Of a stretch of DNA of 29,010 nucleotides, positions 5,970 to 12,959 are shown one piece after another. The stretch lies in IMG/VR virus record IMGVR_UViG_3300036845_000044, positions 1 through 29,010 of that record; one strand, 5' to 3'. A program made the translations under genes and the position numbers. The DNA is from a virus. The notes below the pieces were generated by a model. That model was not told the origin of the DNA. It saw only the letters and a program-made list of their open reading frames with translations, and made no database searches. Every line of letters begins with the position of its first letter. The stretch's first letter is position 1.

Positions 5970-6398
5970 CTATGTGCCGGTCCCGCGTTTCTGACTCTCT
6001 GAAGTAAACATTACCGACGCCTTGGAATTTTCAATTAGCTGAATAGAGGTCGAAAGGTGCAGTAAATCGTTCTCTTCGAGAGCATTTTTATTCGCCAGGT
6101 CCACGATTCTCCTGACGATATCGGCCACGCGCGGCTGCAGGGCGCCTTGCAACACGTCGAACTCGGGGCTGAGCAGCGCCGGCAGCGGACAACGAAGCTT
6201 GAGGGACAGTGCGTCAAGATTACTGAGTCTCGGATCCGTGGCTTCATGTCGCAACCGATGGATCTGCCGCTGGCCGAGCCCGGTTCGCTCGCCCATATCG
6301 GCATCGTTACGAAACATCTTCCCCTCGCCAATCAGGCGACCGATGTTCTCACTGAGGATCTTCTGTGCTTTAGACATGGGTGGAAGTTTAGTTTTCAC
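5970..6398 (-). CDS. Phage repressor, XRE-type helix-turn-helix (CI position)
   Basis: The N-terminal half (residues about 10-55, MSKAQKILSENIGRLIGEGK then RTGLGQRQIHRLRHEATDP) has the layout of an XRE/Cro-CI helix-turn-helix. The C-terminal half has no LexA-type Ser/Lys protease motif I can see, and the length (135-142 residues) is short, so RecA-induced self-cleavage is not predicted. The start is uncertain: GTG 6398, or ATG 6377 seven codons later. Neither has a ribosome site. A leaderless transcript, as for lambda cI from PRM, is possible because a TATGAC element lies just upstream of the GTG. It is divergent from the Cro-like gene. Confidence 0.75.
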   Translation of the reverse strand: MKTKLPPMSKAQKILSENIGRLIGEGKMFRNDADMGERTGLGQRQIHRLRHEATDPRLSNLDALSLKLRCPLPALLSPEFDVLQGALQPRVADIVRRIVDLANKNALEENDLLHLSTSIQLIENSKASVMFTSESQKRGTGT

Positions 6399-6415
6399 GC
6401 GTAGTCATATGTGTC

Positions 6416-6444
6416 TTGCTTGTTAAGACATTTGCGTCTAAAAT
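6416..6444 (+). promoter_or_regulatory. PR-like early rightward promoter
   Basis: TTGCTT (6416-6421), a 17-base spacer and TAAAAT (6439-6444) point toward the Cro-like gene at 6481. The palindromic operator at 6423-6443 overlaps the spacer and -10, as expected for PR. Confidence 0.78.
6423..6443. promoter_or_regulatory. Operator at PR
   Basis: TTAAGAC-N6-GTCTAAAA matches the two PL operators in half-sites and spacing. It overlaps the rightward promoter and lies upstream of the divergent repressor gene, so one site can control both lytic and lysogenic transcription. Confidence 0.75.
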
Positions 6445-6480
6445 AGGCGTGTCATCTACCAACCACGTAGCGATCACGTC

Positions 6481-6681
6481 ATGAATGAATTCCGAATCCT
6501 GCGCGAGTGGCTTTCCCAGCAATCGCTGACGCCGATCGCAAAAGTGACCGGCATCAACCGCCGGACCTTGCAGCGCATCGTCACGGAAGACGACTACCTC
6601 GTGAAGGTCGACAAGTACCTGGTGCTGAAAGCCGCAATGGATGGTTCGAACAAGAAGCACACCAAGAAAGCAGCTGCCTAA
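6481..6681 (+). CDS. Cro-like small DNA-binding protein (66 aa)
   Basis: This is the first gene after PR and is divergent from the repressor. A small helix-turn-helix is suggested by LREWLSQQSLTPIAKVTGI then NRRTLQRIV (residues about 7-35), with a basic Lys/Ala tail. The length is that of Cro proteins. The ribosome site is poor. A strong terminator follows within 10 bases, the same layout as cro-tR1 in lambda. Expected role: lower repressor expression and switch to lytic growth by binding the same operators. Confidence 0.65.
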   Translation: MNEFRILREWLSQQSLTPIAKVTGINRRTLQRIVTEDDYLVKVDKYLVLKAAMDGSNKKHTKKAAA

Positions 6682-6686
6682 CTAAC

Positions 6687-6717
6687 GACCATCCGACAGA
6701 CCGGATGGTCTTTTTTT
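6687..6717 (+). terminator. Strong intrinsic terminator after the cro-like gene
   Basis: GACCATCCG and CGGATGGTC pair perfectly over 9 bp around a 6-base loop and are followed by seven T. Genes continue in the same direction from 6770, so antitermination or a further promoter would be needed to express the replication genes. Confidence 0.92.
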
Positions 6718-6769
6718 CGCCGCAGCGCGTCATTCCAAACGATTACAAATAATTTGGACCGGATCACAA

Positions 6770-7162
6770 ATGGAGCAACCCGCCTTGTTTTACGAGACGT
6801 TTAACGACGCTTTGGATGCCTGTGTAAAGGCGTGCGGTGGAGCGAAGGTCGTGGGCTGCAAGCTCTGGCCGGAGAAGACGCCGGACGCTGCGCATCGTCT
6901 TCTGCTCGCGTGCCTTAACGAGGATCGCGCCGAAAGGCTCGGGCCCGAGCACCTGCTGATGATCATGCGACTCGGTCGTGAGCGCGGGTTCCATGCGGCG
7001 ATGAATTTCATCGCACGGGACTCGGGGTACGGAGATCCGATGCCGATCGAACCGGAAGACGAGAAGGCACGTCTGCAGCGCGAGTTCATCGAAGCGCAGC
7101 GATCAATGCAAAAACTCGCCGAGCGCATGGAGCGAGTCGGCCTTATCAGGAGCGCAGCATGA
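6770..7162 (+). CDS. CII/CP76-like phage regulator (130 aa)
   Basis: The N-terminal segment (FNDALDACVKACGGAKVVGC, LWPEKTPDAAHRLLLACL) is a helix-rich fold with the pattern of phage CII-type regulatory proteins (Phage_CP76 family). It then has AERLGPEHLLMIMRLGRERG and an acidic/helical C-terminus (KARLQREFIEAQRSMQKLAE). Position between Cro and the O-like initiator is that of lambda cII. The family assignment is by resemblance and position. The stop overlaps the next ATG. Confidence 0.6.
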   Translation: MEQPALFYETFNDALDACVKACGGAKVVGCKLWPEKTPDAAHRLLLACLNEDRAERLGPEHLLMIMRLGRERGFHAAMNFIARDSGYGDPMPIEPEDEKARLQREFIEAQRSMQKLAERMERVGLIRSAA

Positions 7163-7239
7163 CTATCGACCTGTGGATTGATCTCTATTTCGCCGCGGTG
7201 ATCTTTGTCGCCTTTGGCGGGTTCTGGGTGATCGCGTGA
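7159..7239 (+). CDS. Membrane micropeptide (26 aa)
   Basis: The ATG overlaps the previous stop (ATGA) and its own stop overlaps the next GTG (GTGA). The peptide is almost entirely one hydrophobic segment (LYFAAVIFVAFGGFWVIA) after MTIDLWID. Coupled translation supports it. Function unknown. Confidence 0.5.
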   Translation: MTIDLWIDLYFAAVIFVAFGGFWVIA

Positions 7240-7343
7240 AGACCATCCTTAAGCGCGCCGTCATGTGGGCGTACTGCCACGAGTTCATCTGCGCTGCCAC
7301 GGTGGCTAAGGTGTTCGCAAGGTTTGATCTGAAGGGGCATTAA
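7236..7343 (+). CDS. Small hypothetical protein (35 aa)
   Basis: It starts at a GTG overlapping the previous TGA and ends directly against the ATG of the next gene. The sequence starts VKTILKRAVMWAYCHEFIC and ends ARFDLKGH. It is amphipathic and helical. Contiguity with both neighbours is the main support. Confidence 0.45.
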   Translation: MKTILKRAVMWAYCHEFICAATVAKVFARFDLKGH

Positions 7344-7529
7344 ATGAAATTCACCATCGAAAACGTAACCATCACGGCTGAAGGCGATCCGAACAGTCCC
7401 GTGTTCGCTGTCGAAATCAGCAGCGGCTCGAAGCCAAGCACTGTCTATATCGGCGCAGATCAATTGCCGATGCTCGTGACGGCATTGGGCGCTATCGCTC
7501 AACTTGTCGAAATTGCCAAACAGCTCTAA
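7344..7529 (+). CDS. Hypothetical beta-rich small protein (61 aa)
   Basis: It begins immediately after the previous stop, with GAAGGGG upstream as ribosome site. The first 40 residues alternate in a beta-like pattern (FTIENVTITAEGD; FAVEIS; TVYIGADQLP), followed by a hydrophobic helix (MLVTALGAIAQLVEIAKQL). It precedes the initiator gene in the early right operon. Function unknown. Confidence 0.6.
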   Translation: MKFTIENVTITAEGDPNSPVFAVEISSGSKPSTVYIGADQLPMLVTALGAIAQLVEIAKQL

Positions 7530-7540
7530 CGGATGCATGC

Positions 7541-8278
7541 GTGCAAGAAAATCCACAGCTCGAGGATGGATACACAAGGCTCGCTAATGAGCTATTCGAC
7601 GCCATTCTTGCGTTTCCGTTTTCTGGGCGCCAACTGAAGGTTGTCATGACGATCATTCGGAAGACATATGGCTACAACAAGAAGCGCGACGACATGTCGG
7701 CTTCCCAGATCGCGAATGTATGCGGTATGGCGCGGCCGCATGTTGTGAAGACGCTCGGTGAATTGGCCGGTATGAACGTCATCGTGAAGCAGTCCGGCAA
7801 GTTTGGATCGCTTATCGAGATCAACAAGAAATACATGTCTTGGGGTAGTACCGAATTGGTATCACCTAGTACCGAATTGGTATCACGTGGTACCGAATCG
7901 GTACATGTACCGAAACAGTACTCCCCTAGTACCGAATCGGTACAGGTCGCTAGTACCGAATCGGTACACACAAAAGACAACCTTCCAAAAGACAACCAAC
8001 AAAAGACATTAGCGCCGAGCGAAAGAATCTCGCTCGACGCAGATGGCGTGTGGATCAATATCCCGGACGCCTTGATGGCGAATTGGGAACAAGCCTATCC
8101 AGCCCTTAGCCTGGAGGCGGAGCTTTCGAAAGCTGCCGCTTGGATCATCGCCAATCCGAAAAACAAAAAATCGAACTACGCACGCTTTCTCACGAACTGG
8201 CTGACGAGGGCGCAGGACAGCGCGCCTCGCCGTTCGACGAATGCGAATTCTGATAACCGTCCCAAGCTCGTGTACTGA
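7541..8278 (+). CDS. Lambda O-like replication initiator (245 aa)
   Basis: The N-terminal domain (YTRLANELFDAILAFPFSGR, then IIRKTYGYNKKRDDMSASQIANV, about residues 10-60) is the winged-helix signature of phage replication protein O. The middle, residues about 100-145, is a low-complexity stretch of repeated STE(L/S)V motifs dictated by DNA iterons that form the probable origin. The C-terminal half (WINIPDALMANWEQAYPALS; KNKKSNYARFLTNWLTRA) is typical of the partner-contact region. GTG 7541 is the only suitable start. The stop overlaps the next ATG. Role: bind the iterons and recruit the primase-helicase. Confidence 0.85.
   Translation: MQENPQLEDGYTRLANELFDAILAFPFSGRQLKVVMTIIRKTYGYNKKRDDMSASQIANVCGMARPHVVKTLGELAGMNVIVKQSGKFGSLIEINKKYMSWGSTELVSPSTELVSRGTESVHVPKQYSPSTESVQVASTESVHTKDNLPKDNQQKTLAPSERISLDADGVWINIPDALMANWEQAYPALSLEAELSKAAAWIIANPKNKKSNYARFLTNWLTRAQDSAPRRSTNANSDNRPKLVY
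7848..7967. repeat. Probable replication origin: six palindromic iterons inside the initiator gene
   Basis: Fifteen-base units GTACCGAATYGGTAY start at 7848, 7869, 7890, 7907 (variant, CGAAACAG core), 7929 and 7953. Each unit is itself close to a palindrome. Spacing is 21, 21, 17, 22 and 24 bases, about two helical turns. They are followed at 7968-8010 by an A-rich stretch with three AAAAGACAwyy repeats, like the unwinding element beside the lambda iterons. Confidence 0.85.
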
Positions 8279-8838
8279 TGAAAACCTTTATCGACTACGG
8301 CATCGACATCGGCAACCGTTCGGGCGTCGAGATCAAGACGACTTGCCCGCAGTGCTCCGCTGGCCGGAAGAAAGCCCTTGAACAACGTTTCGAGGAAAAC
8401 ACGATTCGCACCGAGAGCGGTTGCCAGGAGTGGATCGGCGCCAAGACAGACAAGGGGTATGGCTTGATCGAAGTGGATGGGAAGACGCGCCGCGCGCACC
8501 GAGTCGCCTACGAGCACTTCCAAGGGGCGATACCTGCTGGCATGTTGATCCTGCATCGCTGTGATAACCCGGCATGTGTGAACCCAGAGCATCTTCGCCC
8601 CGGCACCCAGGCCGAGAACATGCAGGACATGGTTGCTAAGGGTCGCCAGCGCATTGTGGTCACCGATGCGCGAAAGGGCCCAAAGTCGGCGTATGAGACA
8701 AACACAAGCGGACACGTCGGGGTCTACTCGATCCGTGGTGGTGCGCGTTGGGGCGCGAAGCTCGGGAATCGCTATCTCGGTTCATTCGCAACGTTCGATG
8801 AAGCGGTGGCTTGCCGCGCCCAGGCGGAGGCAGCATGA
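8278..8838 (+). CDS. HNH endonuclease B with AP2-like tail, fused to a duplicated primase N-terminus (186 aa)
   Basis: Residues 1-32 are a second copy of the primase start (FIDYGIDIG; EIKTTCPQCS; RKK), including the first CxxC half of its zinc finger. From about residue 33 the protein is an HNH nuclease: ESGCQEWIGAKTDKGYG, RRAHRVAYEHF, then the HNH core ILHRCDNPACVNPEHL. The C-terminus (NTSGHVGVYSIRGGARWGAK then YLGSFATFDEA) is an AP2-type DNA-binding domain. The ATG overlaps the initiator stop; the native start and ribosome context of primase therefore now drive the endonuclease. The stop overlaps the true primase ATG. It is related to HNH C, not to HNH A/D. Confidence 0.85.
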   Translation: MKTFIDYGIDIGNRSGVEIKTTCPQCSAGRKKALEQRFEENTIRTESGCQEWIGAKTDKGYGLIEVDGKTRRAHRVAYEHFQGAIPAGMLILHRCDNPACVNPEHLRPGTQAENMQDMVAKGRQRIVVTDARKGPKSAYETNTSGHVGVYSIRGGARWGAKLGNRYLGSFATFDEAVACRAQAEAA

Positions 8839-10544
8839 AAACTTGGTCCGACTTTGGGATTGATGTTGGTGGCCATGTTTCTGGCGAGATCAAGGCGCTA
8901 TGCCCGCAGTGCTCGCCTACCCGCAAGAAGAAGAATCTCAAGGTCCTGAATTGCAATCTCGACAAGGGAGTTTTTAATTGCTGGCATTGCTCGTGGTCGG
9001 GAACGCTCAAGGGTGGCGAATGGCAAAAGCCAGAGATCCGCAAGGTCTACACGAAGCCGACTTTCGTCAAGGTTGAGAAAAAGACTGACGAACTGCAGGC
9101 ATGGTTCGACACGCGCGGCATCTCCGCCGAGGTCGTGAAGCGTAACCAGATCACGCTGGGCAAGGAGTATTTCCCGCAAGTCGAGGAAGAGCGCGGTTGC
9201 GTGCTGTTCCCCTACTTCCGTGGCGAAGAAGTCATCAACATCAAGTACCGGACGCGCGACAAGCTTTTCCGCATGGCGTCGGGTGCAGAGCGAATTCTGT
9301 ACGGCATTAACGATATCAATCCGGACGTGCTGGTCTGGGTTGAGGGTGAGATCGACAAGCTATCCGTCGAAATGGCGGGGCTAATAAGCTGCGTATCGGT
9401 TCCTGACGGTGCGCCGGCTGCTGATTCGAAGTCGTACAGCAACAAGTTCGATTTTCTGACCGATAAAGCGCTCGAGGCCGTCAAGTTGCACATCATCGCT
9501 GTCGATAGCGATGAACCTGGCGTTCGGCTGCAGGAAGAGCTTGTTCGGCGCCTTGGCCGCGAGAAGTGCCTTGTCGCGGTGTGGCCGGAAGGCTGCAAGG
9601 ACGCAAATGAAGTTCTGCTGACGCACGGTGCCGATGTGGTCGCGGAGTGCCTGGCGAACGCGCGACCGCTGCCCATCGAAGGGACATACAGCGTCGACGA
9701 CATCTCGGAATCGATCTTCAACGACTACGAATACGGCCCGGAGCGCGGCATTTCGACCGACTGGCGCGTGATGGATGACACGTACCGTGTTATGGCCGGC
9801 GAGTGGACGCTTGTGACGGGCATCCCCGGTCATGGCAAGTCGGAATGGCTTGATGCGTTGGCGCTCAATCTGGCCGAGTCGCACGGCTGGTCGTTCGGCG
9901 TGTTCTCCCCGGAAAACCAGCCGATCAAGTACCACGTCGAAAAGATGGCTGAGAAGGTCATTGGCAAGCCCTTCATGAAAGGCCTGACGGAGCGCATGAC
10001 GCGCGACGAAGTGCAACGCGCGCTGTCGTTCATTAACGAGCACTTTCATTTCATGCTGCCGGAGTATCCGACGATCGAAGGGTTGCTCGAGATCGCCCAG
10101 CAGCTCGTGCTTCGCCACGGTATACGCGGTCTGATCATCGACCCGTGGAACGAGATCAACCCGCAGCGAGACGGGAGCGTTTCGGAGACGGACTATATCT
10201 CCCAGGCGCTCACGCGGATCCGCACGTTTGCCCGAAAGAACCAGGTGCACGTGTGGCTCGTGGCGCACCCGACAAAGCTGCGCAAGAACGACGACGGAAA
10301 GTACCCGGTGCCGACTCCGTACGACGTTTCCGGCTCGGCGCACTGGCGCAATAAAGCCGACAACTGCATCACGGTTTACCGCGACGTGATGACCGATGGC
10401 CCCGTTCAGGTGCACGTACAGAAGGTGCGTAAAAAAATGAACGGCAAGGTCGGCATGGTCGAGTTCGATTACGACAAGGTATGCGGCCGGTATCAGGCGC
10501 ACCACGTTGGCATCTTGCCGTATCGAAAGGCGAGAGCCGCATGA
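8835..10544 (+). CDS. Phage DNA primase-helicase (T7 gp4 type, 569 aa)
   Basis: I chose ATG 8835 because it overlaps the HNH stop (ATGA) and begins with the expected WSDFGIDVG start. Residues 23-50 hold a zinc finger (CPQC ... CNLDKGVFNCWHC). A TOPRIM domain follows (VWVEGEIDKLSVEMAG near 175-190, and IIAVDSDEPG near 227-236). A RecA-like helicase domain has Walker A GIPGHGKSEW near 335 and LIIDPWNEINP near 435 as the Walker B region. C-terminal residues include a GSAHWRNKADN sensor-like segment. Role: unwind DNA and make primers at forks started by the O-like protein. The first codons carry more A/T-ending codons than the copy at 8278. Confidence 0.9.
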   Translation: MKTWSDFGIDVGGHVSGEIKALCPQCSPTRKKKNLKVLNCNLDKGVFNCWHCSWSGTLKGGEWQKPEIRKVYTKPTFVKVEKKTDELQAWFDTRGISAEVVKRNQITLGKEYFPQVEEERGCVLFPYFRGEEVINIKYRTRDKLFRMASGAERILYGINDINPDVLVWVEGEIDKLSVEMAGLISCVSVPDGAPAADSKSYSNKFDFLTDKALEAVKLHIIAVDSDEPGVRLQEELVRRLGREKCLVAVWPEGCKDANEVLLTHGADVVAECLANARPLPIEGTYSVDDISESIFNDYEYGPERGISTDWRVMDDTYRVMAGEWTLVTGIPGHGKSEWLDALALNLAESHGWSFGVFSPENQPIKYHVEKMAEKVIGKPFMKGLTERMTRDEVQRALSFINEHFHFMLPEYPTIEGLLEIAQQLVLRHGIRGLIIDPWNEINPQRDGSVSETDYISQALTRIRTFARKNQVHVWLVAHPTKLRKNDDGKYPVPTPYDVSGSAHWRNKADNCITVYRDVMTDGPVQVHVQKVRKKMNGKVGMVEFDYDKVCGRYQAHHVGILPYRKARAA

Positions 10545-10630
10545 CGACGCCCGCCAATCCATGGGTACCGGTTCAGGAGCATCTGAAGCGGTTTCTTGAA
10601 GAGCTTGCGAAGAAGCAAGGGAGACGATGA
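10541..10630 (+). CDS. Small hypothetical protein (29 aa)
   Basis: It starts in an ATGA overlap with the primase stop and ends in an overlap with the next gene. The peptide starts MTTPANPWVPVQEHLKRF and ends with a basic KKQGRR tail, predicted to be helical. It is supported mainly by translational coupling. Confidence 0.45.
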   Translation: MTTPANPWVPVQEHLKRFLEELAKKQGRR

Positions 10631-11079
10631 TGGCTAACCGCGAAAAACCGACGATAAAAACCGTGATCGAGACGATCGAACAGCACGGCGGCCAGATGCA
10701 GACGGCAGAGCTTAAGGCAGCGCTCGGCGAAATGTCCGAAACCTCCATCTACCGCGGATGCAAGGACGGGATCGACGAGGGTTACCTGACTCTTCAGCGA
10801 GTGAAGCGAAATTCCCACGAAACGGGGCGAAAGCAGTGCGTCTACGTTCGAACGAAGAAGCTTTATGAAGCGCCGAAGCTTGCAGCGAAAACGCTCCGGA
10901 CGCGCGATAGCAAATGGCGCAAGAAGTCGCTCGACGAACAGAGCGCGGAGATTCTGCCGTTTCGGCACTGGCAAGACGCATTGCTGTTTGGCGCATACGG
11001 GAAGCCGTACAAGCCGGCAGCGGTAACAGGGCGCATCTACTCGAAGATGCGGGAAGACGATCTGGAAGAGGCAGCTTAA
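10627..11079 (+). CDS. Hypothetical early protein with possible winged-helix start (150 aa)
   Basis: Two adjacent ATG codons (10627, 10630) follow AGGGAG; the second has the better spacing. Residues 1-60 (TVIETIEQHGGQMQTAELKA then MSETSIYRGCKDGIDEGYL) look like a winged helix-turn-helix. The rest is basic (RTRDSKWRKKSLDEQ) and ends YSKMREDDLEEAA. It may bind DNA. The family is not recognised. Confidence 0.6.
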   Translation: MMANREKPTIKTVIETIEQHGGQMQTAELKAALGEMSETSIYRGCKDGIDEGYLTLQRVKRNSHETGRKQCVYVRTKKLYEAPKLAAKTLRTRDSKWRKKSLDEQSAEILPFRHWQDALLFGAYGKPYKPAAVTGRIYSKMREDDLEEAA

Positions 11080-11081
11080 AC

Positions 11082-11333
11082 ATGGCATACGACAACACGA
11101 ACCGCGGCACGCTTGGCCGCAACCTGAAGCGCGCGAAAGACACTCACCCGGAATATTCGGGCAAGTTGAACGTCGACGGCGTCGAATACTGGGTGTCTGG
11201 GTGGGTAAAGGATGGTCCGACCGGCAAGTTCTTTAGCCTGGCGATCAAGCCGAAGGACGAGCAAGCCGCAGCGCCTGCACCTGCTGCGCCGGCTGGCCGC
11301 TTCGAAGAAATGGACGACGACATCCCGTTCTGA
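11082..11333 (+). CDS. Small protein with SSB-type acidic tail (83 aa)
   Basis: I chose ATG 11082 because it lies two bases after the previous stop with GGAAGAGG upstream. The first half (NRGTLGRNLKRAKDTHPEYS, GKLNVDGVEYWVSGWVKDG) is a compact beta-rich domain of a type common in phages (DUF736-like by memory). An Ala/Pro linker follows, and the protein ends FEEMDDDIPF. That tail is nearly identical to the tail of the SSB-like protein at 1615-2244, although the bodies differ. It may bind single-stranded DNA, or compete with SSB for partner proteins. Confidence 0.68.
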   Translation: MAYDNTNRGTLGRNLKRAKDTHPEYSGKLNVDGVEYWVSGWVKDGPTGKFFSLAIKPKDEQAAAPAPAAPAGRFEEMDDDIPF

Positions 11334-11340
11334 GGTTGCC

Positions 11341-11946
11341 ATGCTCCAGTCACAGCTCAAGCCCAAGAAGTGCAGATCCTGCGCGAAGACATTCACGCCG
11401 GCGCGCTCGATGCAGAAAGCCTGCTCCGTCCAGTGTGCGATCGACCTGGCAAAAAAGCTCGCTGACCAGAAAGCAGCCAGGGCGAAGCGGGAAGAGCGGG
11501 TATCGCTGCGGGAGCGGAAAGCGAAGCTCAAGACGCGCCGCGAGTTCATCGCTGAAGCGCAGGCGGTCGTCAACAAGGTCGCCAGGCTCCGGGACATTCT
11601 TGCCGGGCACGCATGTATCTCGTGTGGAGCTAGACCTGACTGGCGGTTCGGGGGCGCCGTCGACGCGGGCCATTACCGATCGGTTGGAAGCGCGCCGCAC
11701 ATGCGCTTCTTTCTGCCCAATATCCGGCTCCAGTGCAAGCGATGCAACCGTGATCTGGGTGGCGCGACCGTTAGCTACCGGGCGGGACTCGTCGAGCGGA
11801 TCGGAATCAACCGCGTTGAAGAGATCGAATCCATGCAGTGGACCGCTAAATGGTCCGTCGAGTATTTGCAGCGTCTCAAGAAGGTCATGAACAAAAAGGC
11901 TCGCCGGTTAGCGCGTCGAATCGAAATGATGAAGGAGGCCGCGTGA
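11341..11946 (+). CDS. ninG: NinG-like recombination protein (201 aa)
   Basis: The N-terminal zinc finger (KKCRSCAKTFTPARSMQKAC then SVQCA) is typical of lambda NinG (Rap). A long charged helix (residues about 35-80) follows. The C-terminal nuclease-like domain has CISCGA, then DAGHYRSVGSAPHMRF, then NIRLQCKRCNRDLGG. Rap/NinG is a structure-specific nuclease that acts in phage recombination. ATG 11341 follows GAGG. The stop overlaps the next GTG. Position late in the early operon matches lambda nin genes. Confidence 0.88.
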   Translation: MLQSQLKPKKCRSCAKTFTPARSMQKACSVQCAIDLAKKLADQKAARAKREERVSLRERKAKLKTRREFIAEAQAVVNKVARLRDILAGHACISCGARPDWRFGGAVDAGHYRSVGSAPHMRFFLPNIRLQCKRCNRDLGGATVSYRAGLVERIGINRVEEIESMQWTAKWSVEYLQRLKKVMNKKARRLARRIEMMKEAA

Positions 11947-12188
11947 TCCCAAAAGGCGCAAAAGTTCGCATCAAAGACAGCGAGATTGATAGCTTCTATG
12001 TCGATTTCCAGAATCGCGTCCGCGATCGCATCGGAATTGTTCGAGGTCACGTGGGAACGAAGACTCGAGATCCGATTCCCCTCGTTGAATTTCCGGCAAT
12101 TGGTCGAAGGAGGCATTTCGACGCAGGAATGGTCCGGGAGAAGTGGCTTGAAGTGGTTGACTTGCCGACAAACTCGGAACCGGCATGA
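11943..12188 (+). CDS. Hypothetical early protein (81 aa)
   Basis: GTG 11943 overlaps the ninG stop and follows a very strong AAGGAGG. The protein has an SH3-like, beta-rich pattern (IPKGAKVRIKDSEID; RIGIVRGHVGTK; PLVEFPAIGRRRHFDAG), then REKWLEVV. No catalytic motif. It ends in an ATGA overlap. Confidence 0.6.
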   Translation: MIPKGAKVRIKDSEIDSFYVDFQNRVRDRIGIVRGHVGTKTRDPIPLVEFPAIGRRRHFDAGMVREKWLEVVDLPTNSEPA

Positions 12189-12361
12189 CCATCTTCGAAG
12201 ACATGATGCTCTACCCCAGCTCGCACAAGCGCGAATGCCTGTTCCAGAACCGCTGCATCTGCGGCCAGTACGAGCGTCAGAACGCCGACTTCGAGGCAAG
12301 GCTTAAGCGGGCTATGGAGAGGTGCTCAACGGATATTTGCAACGATCGGGAGCCAGCATGA
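12185..12361 (+). CDS. Small Cys-containing protein (58 aa)
   Basis: It is coupled to both neighbours by ATGA overlaps. The peptide has CLFQNRCICGQYERQ and a later C...C pair (MERCSTDICND), so metal binding is possible. Function unknown. Confidence 0.5.
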   Translation: MTIFEDMMLYPSSHKRECLFQNRCICGQYERQNADFEARLKRAMERCSTDICNDREPA

Positions 12362-12660
12362 TCGACATCGAGCGACTCGAATCACTGGCTAAGGCGGCTG
12401 GTGGAGAGGAGTGGACGGCTACGGATCGGATCGTATGGTTTGGCGATGGCGATTCCGCTTTGCAGGTAATGAATCCGATCCCCGTCTTTATTACATACGA
12501 CAACCTCGGAACATGGCCCGATCCGATCGCGGCTGAGGATGTGGCTCAGTTCGCTGCCGCTGTCAGTCCTGCCGCGATTATCGAGCTCATCGCGGAGATG
12601 CGAGCGTTGCGGGCTATGTCGAAGGGACCCGATCAACTGCAGTACCCACAGGAGAAGTGA
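12358..12660 (+). CDS. Ead/Ea22-like hypothetical protein (100 aa)
   Basis: I chose ATG 12358 (coupled, GGGAG upstream). The pattern is that of Ea22-like phage proteins: LAKAAGGEEWTA near the start, a variable middle, IAAEDVAQFAAAVSPAAIIE, then a helical ELIAEMRALR end. Ea22-like proteins are common accessory genes in lambdoid early operons with unknown function. The family call is by resemblance. Confidence 0.55.
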   Translation: MIDIERLESLAKAAGGEEWTATDRIVWFGDGDSALQVMNPIPVFITYDNLGTWPDPIAAEDVAQFAAAVSPAAIIELIAEMRALRAMSKGPDQLQYPQEK

Positions 12661-12661
12661 A

Positions 12662-12949
12662 ATGGAGCACTGGCAGAAACCCTGCAATCCGCAAGCGGTC
12701 AAGCAAGACACCGTAACCAGCCTCGGCAACGAGCTGGCCGATGCGATCGTCAATCTGCGCGCGCTCATCACGAACCTGGCTTCGTGTGCGAAGCCGGTAT
12801 GTGCGAACTCGCTCGCCACGCAACAGGGCATGCAGTCGAACAGACCGCCGCAGGCCACGCAGGCCAACGAACAGCTTCTGGCCCTGATCGAGCAGGTCAA
12901 CGGAGCCAGCCAGGACGTGCGCGACATCATCGACGGGCTGCGGGTATAA
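12662..12949 (+). CDS. Hypothetical helical protein (95 aa)
   Basis: ATG 12662 has GGAGAAG upstream. The protein starts MEHWQKPCNPQAVKQD, then has a helix (LGNELADAIVNLRALITNL), a Gln/Pro-rich middle and a second helix (NEQLLALIEQVNGASQDVRD). It may oligomerise as a coiled coil. Function unknown. Confidence 0.58.
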   Translation: MEHWQKPCNPQAVKQDTVTSLGNELADAIVNLRALITNLASCAKPVCANSLATQQGMQSNRPPQATQANEQLLALIEQVNGASQDVRDIIDGLRV

Positions 12950-12959
12950 GGAGAGCGCT

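Noticed and set aside
9381-10748. Long minus-strand frame opposite the primase-helicase
   Set aside because: It is a codon-bias shadow of the primase-helicase, whose zinc finger, TOPRIM and Walker motifs are clear on the plus strand.
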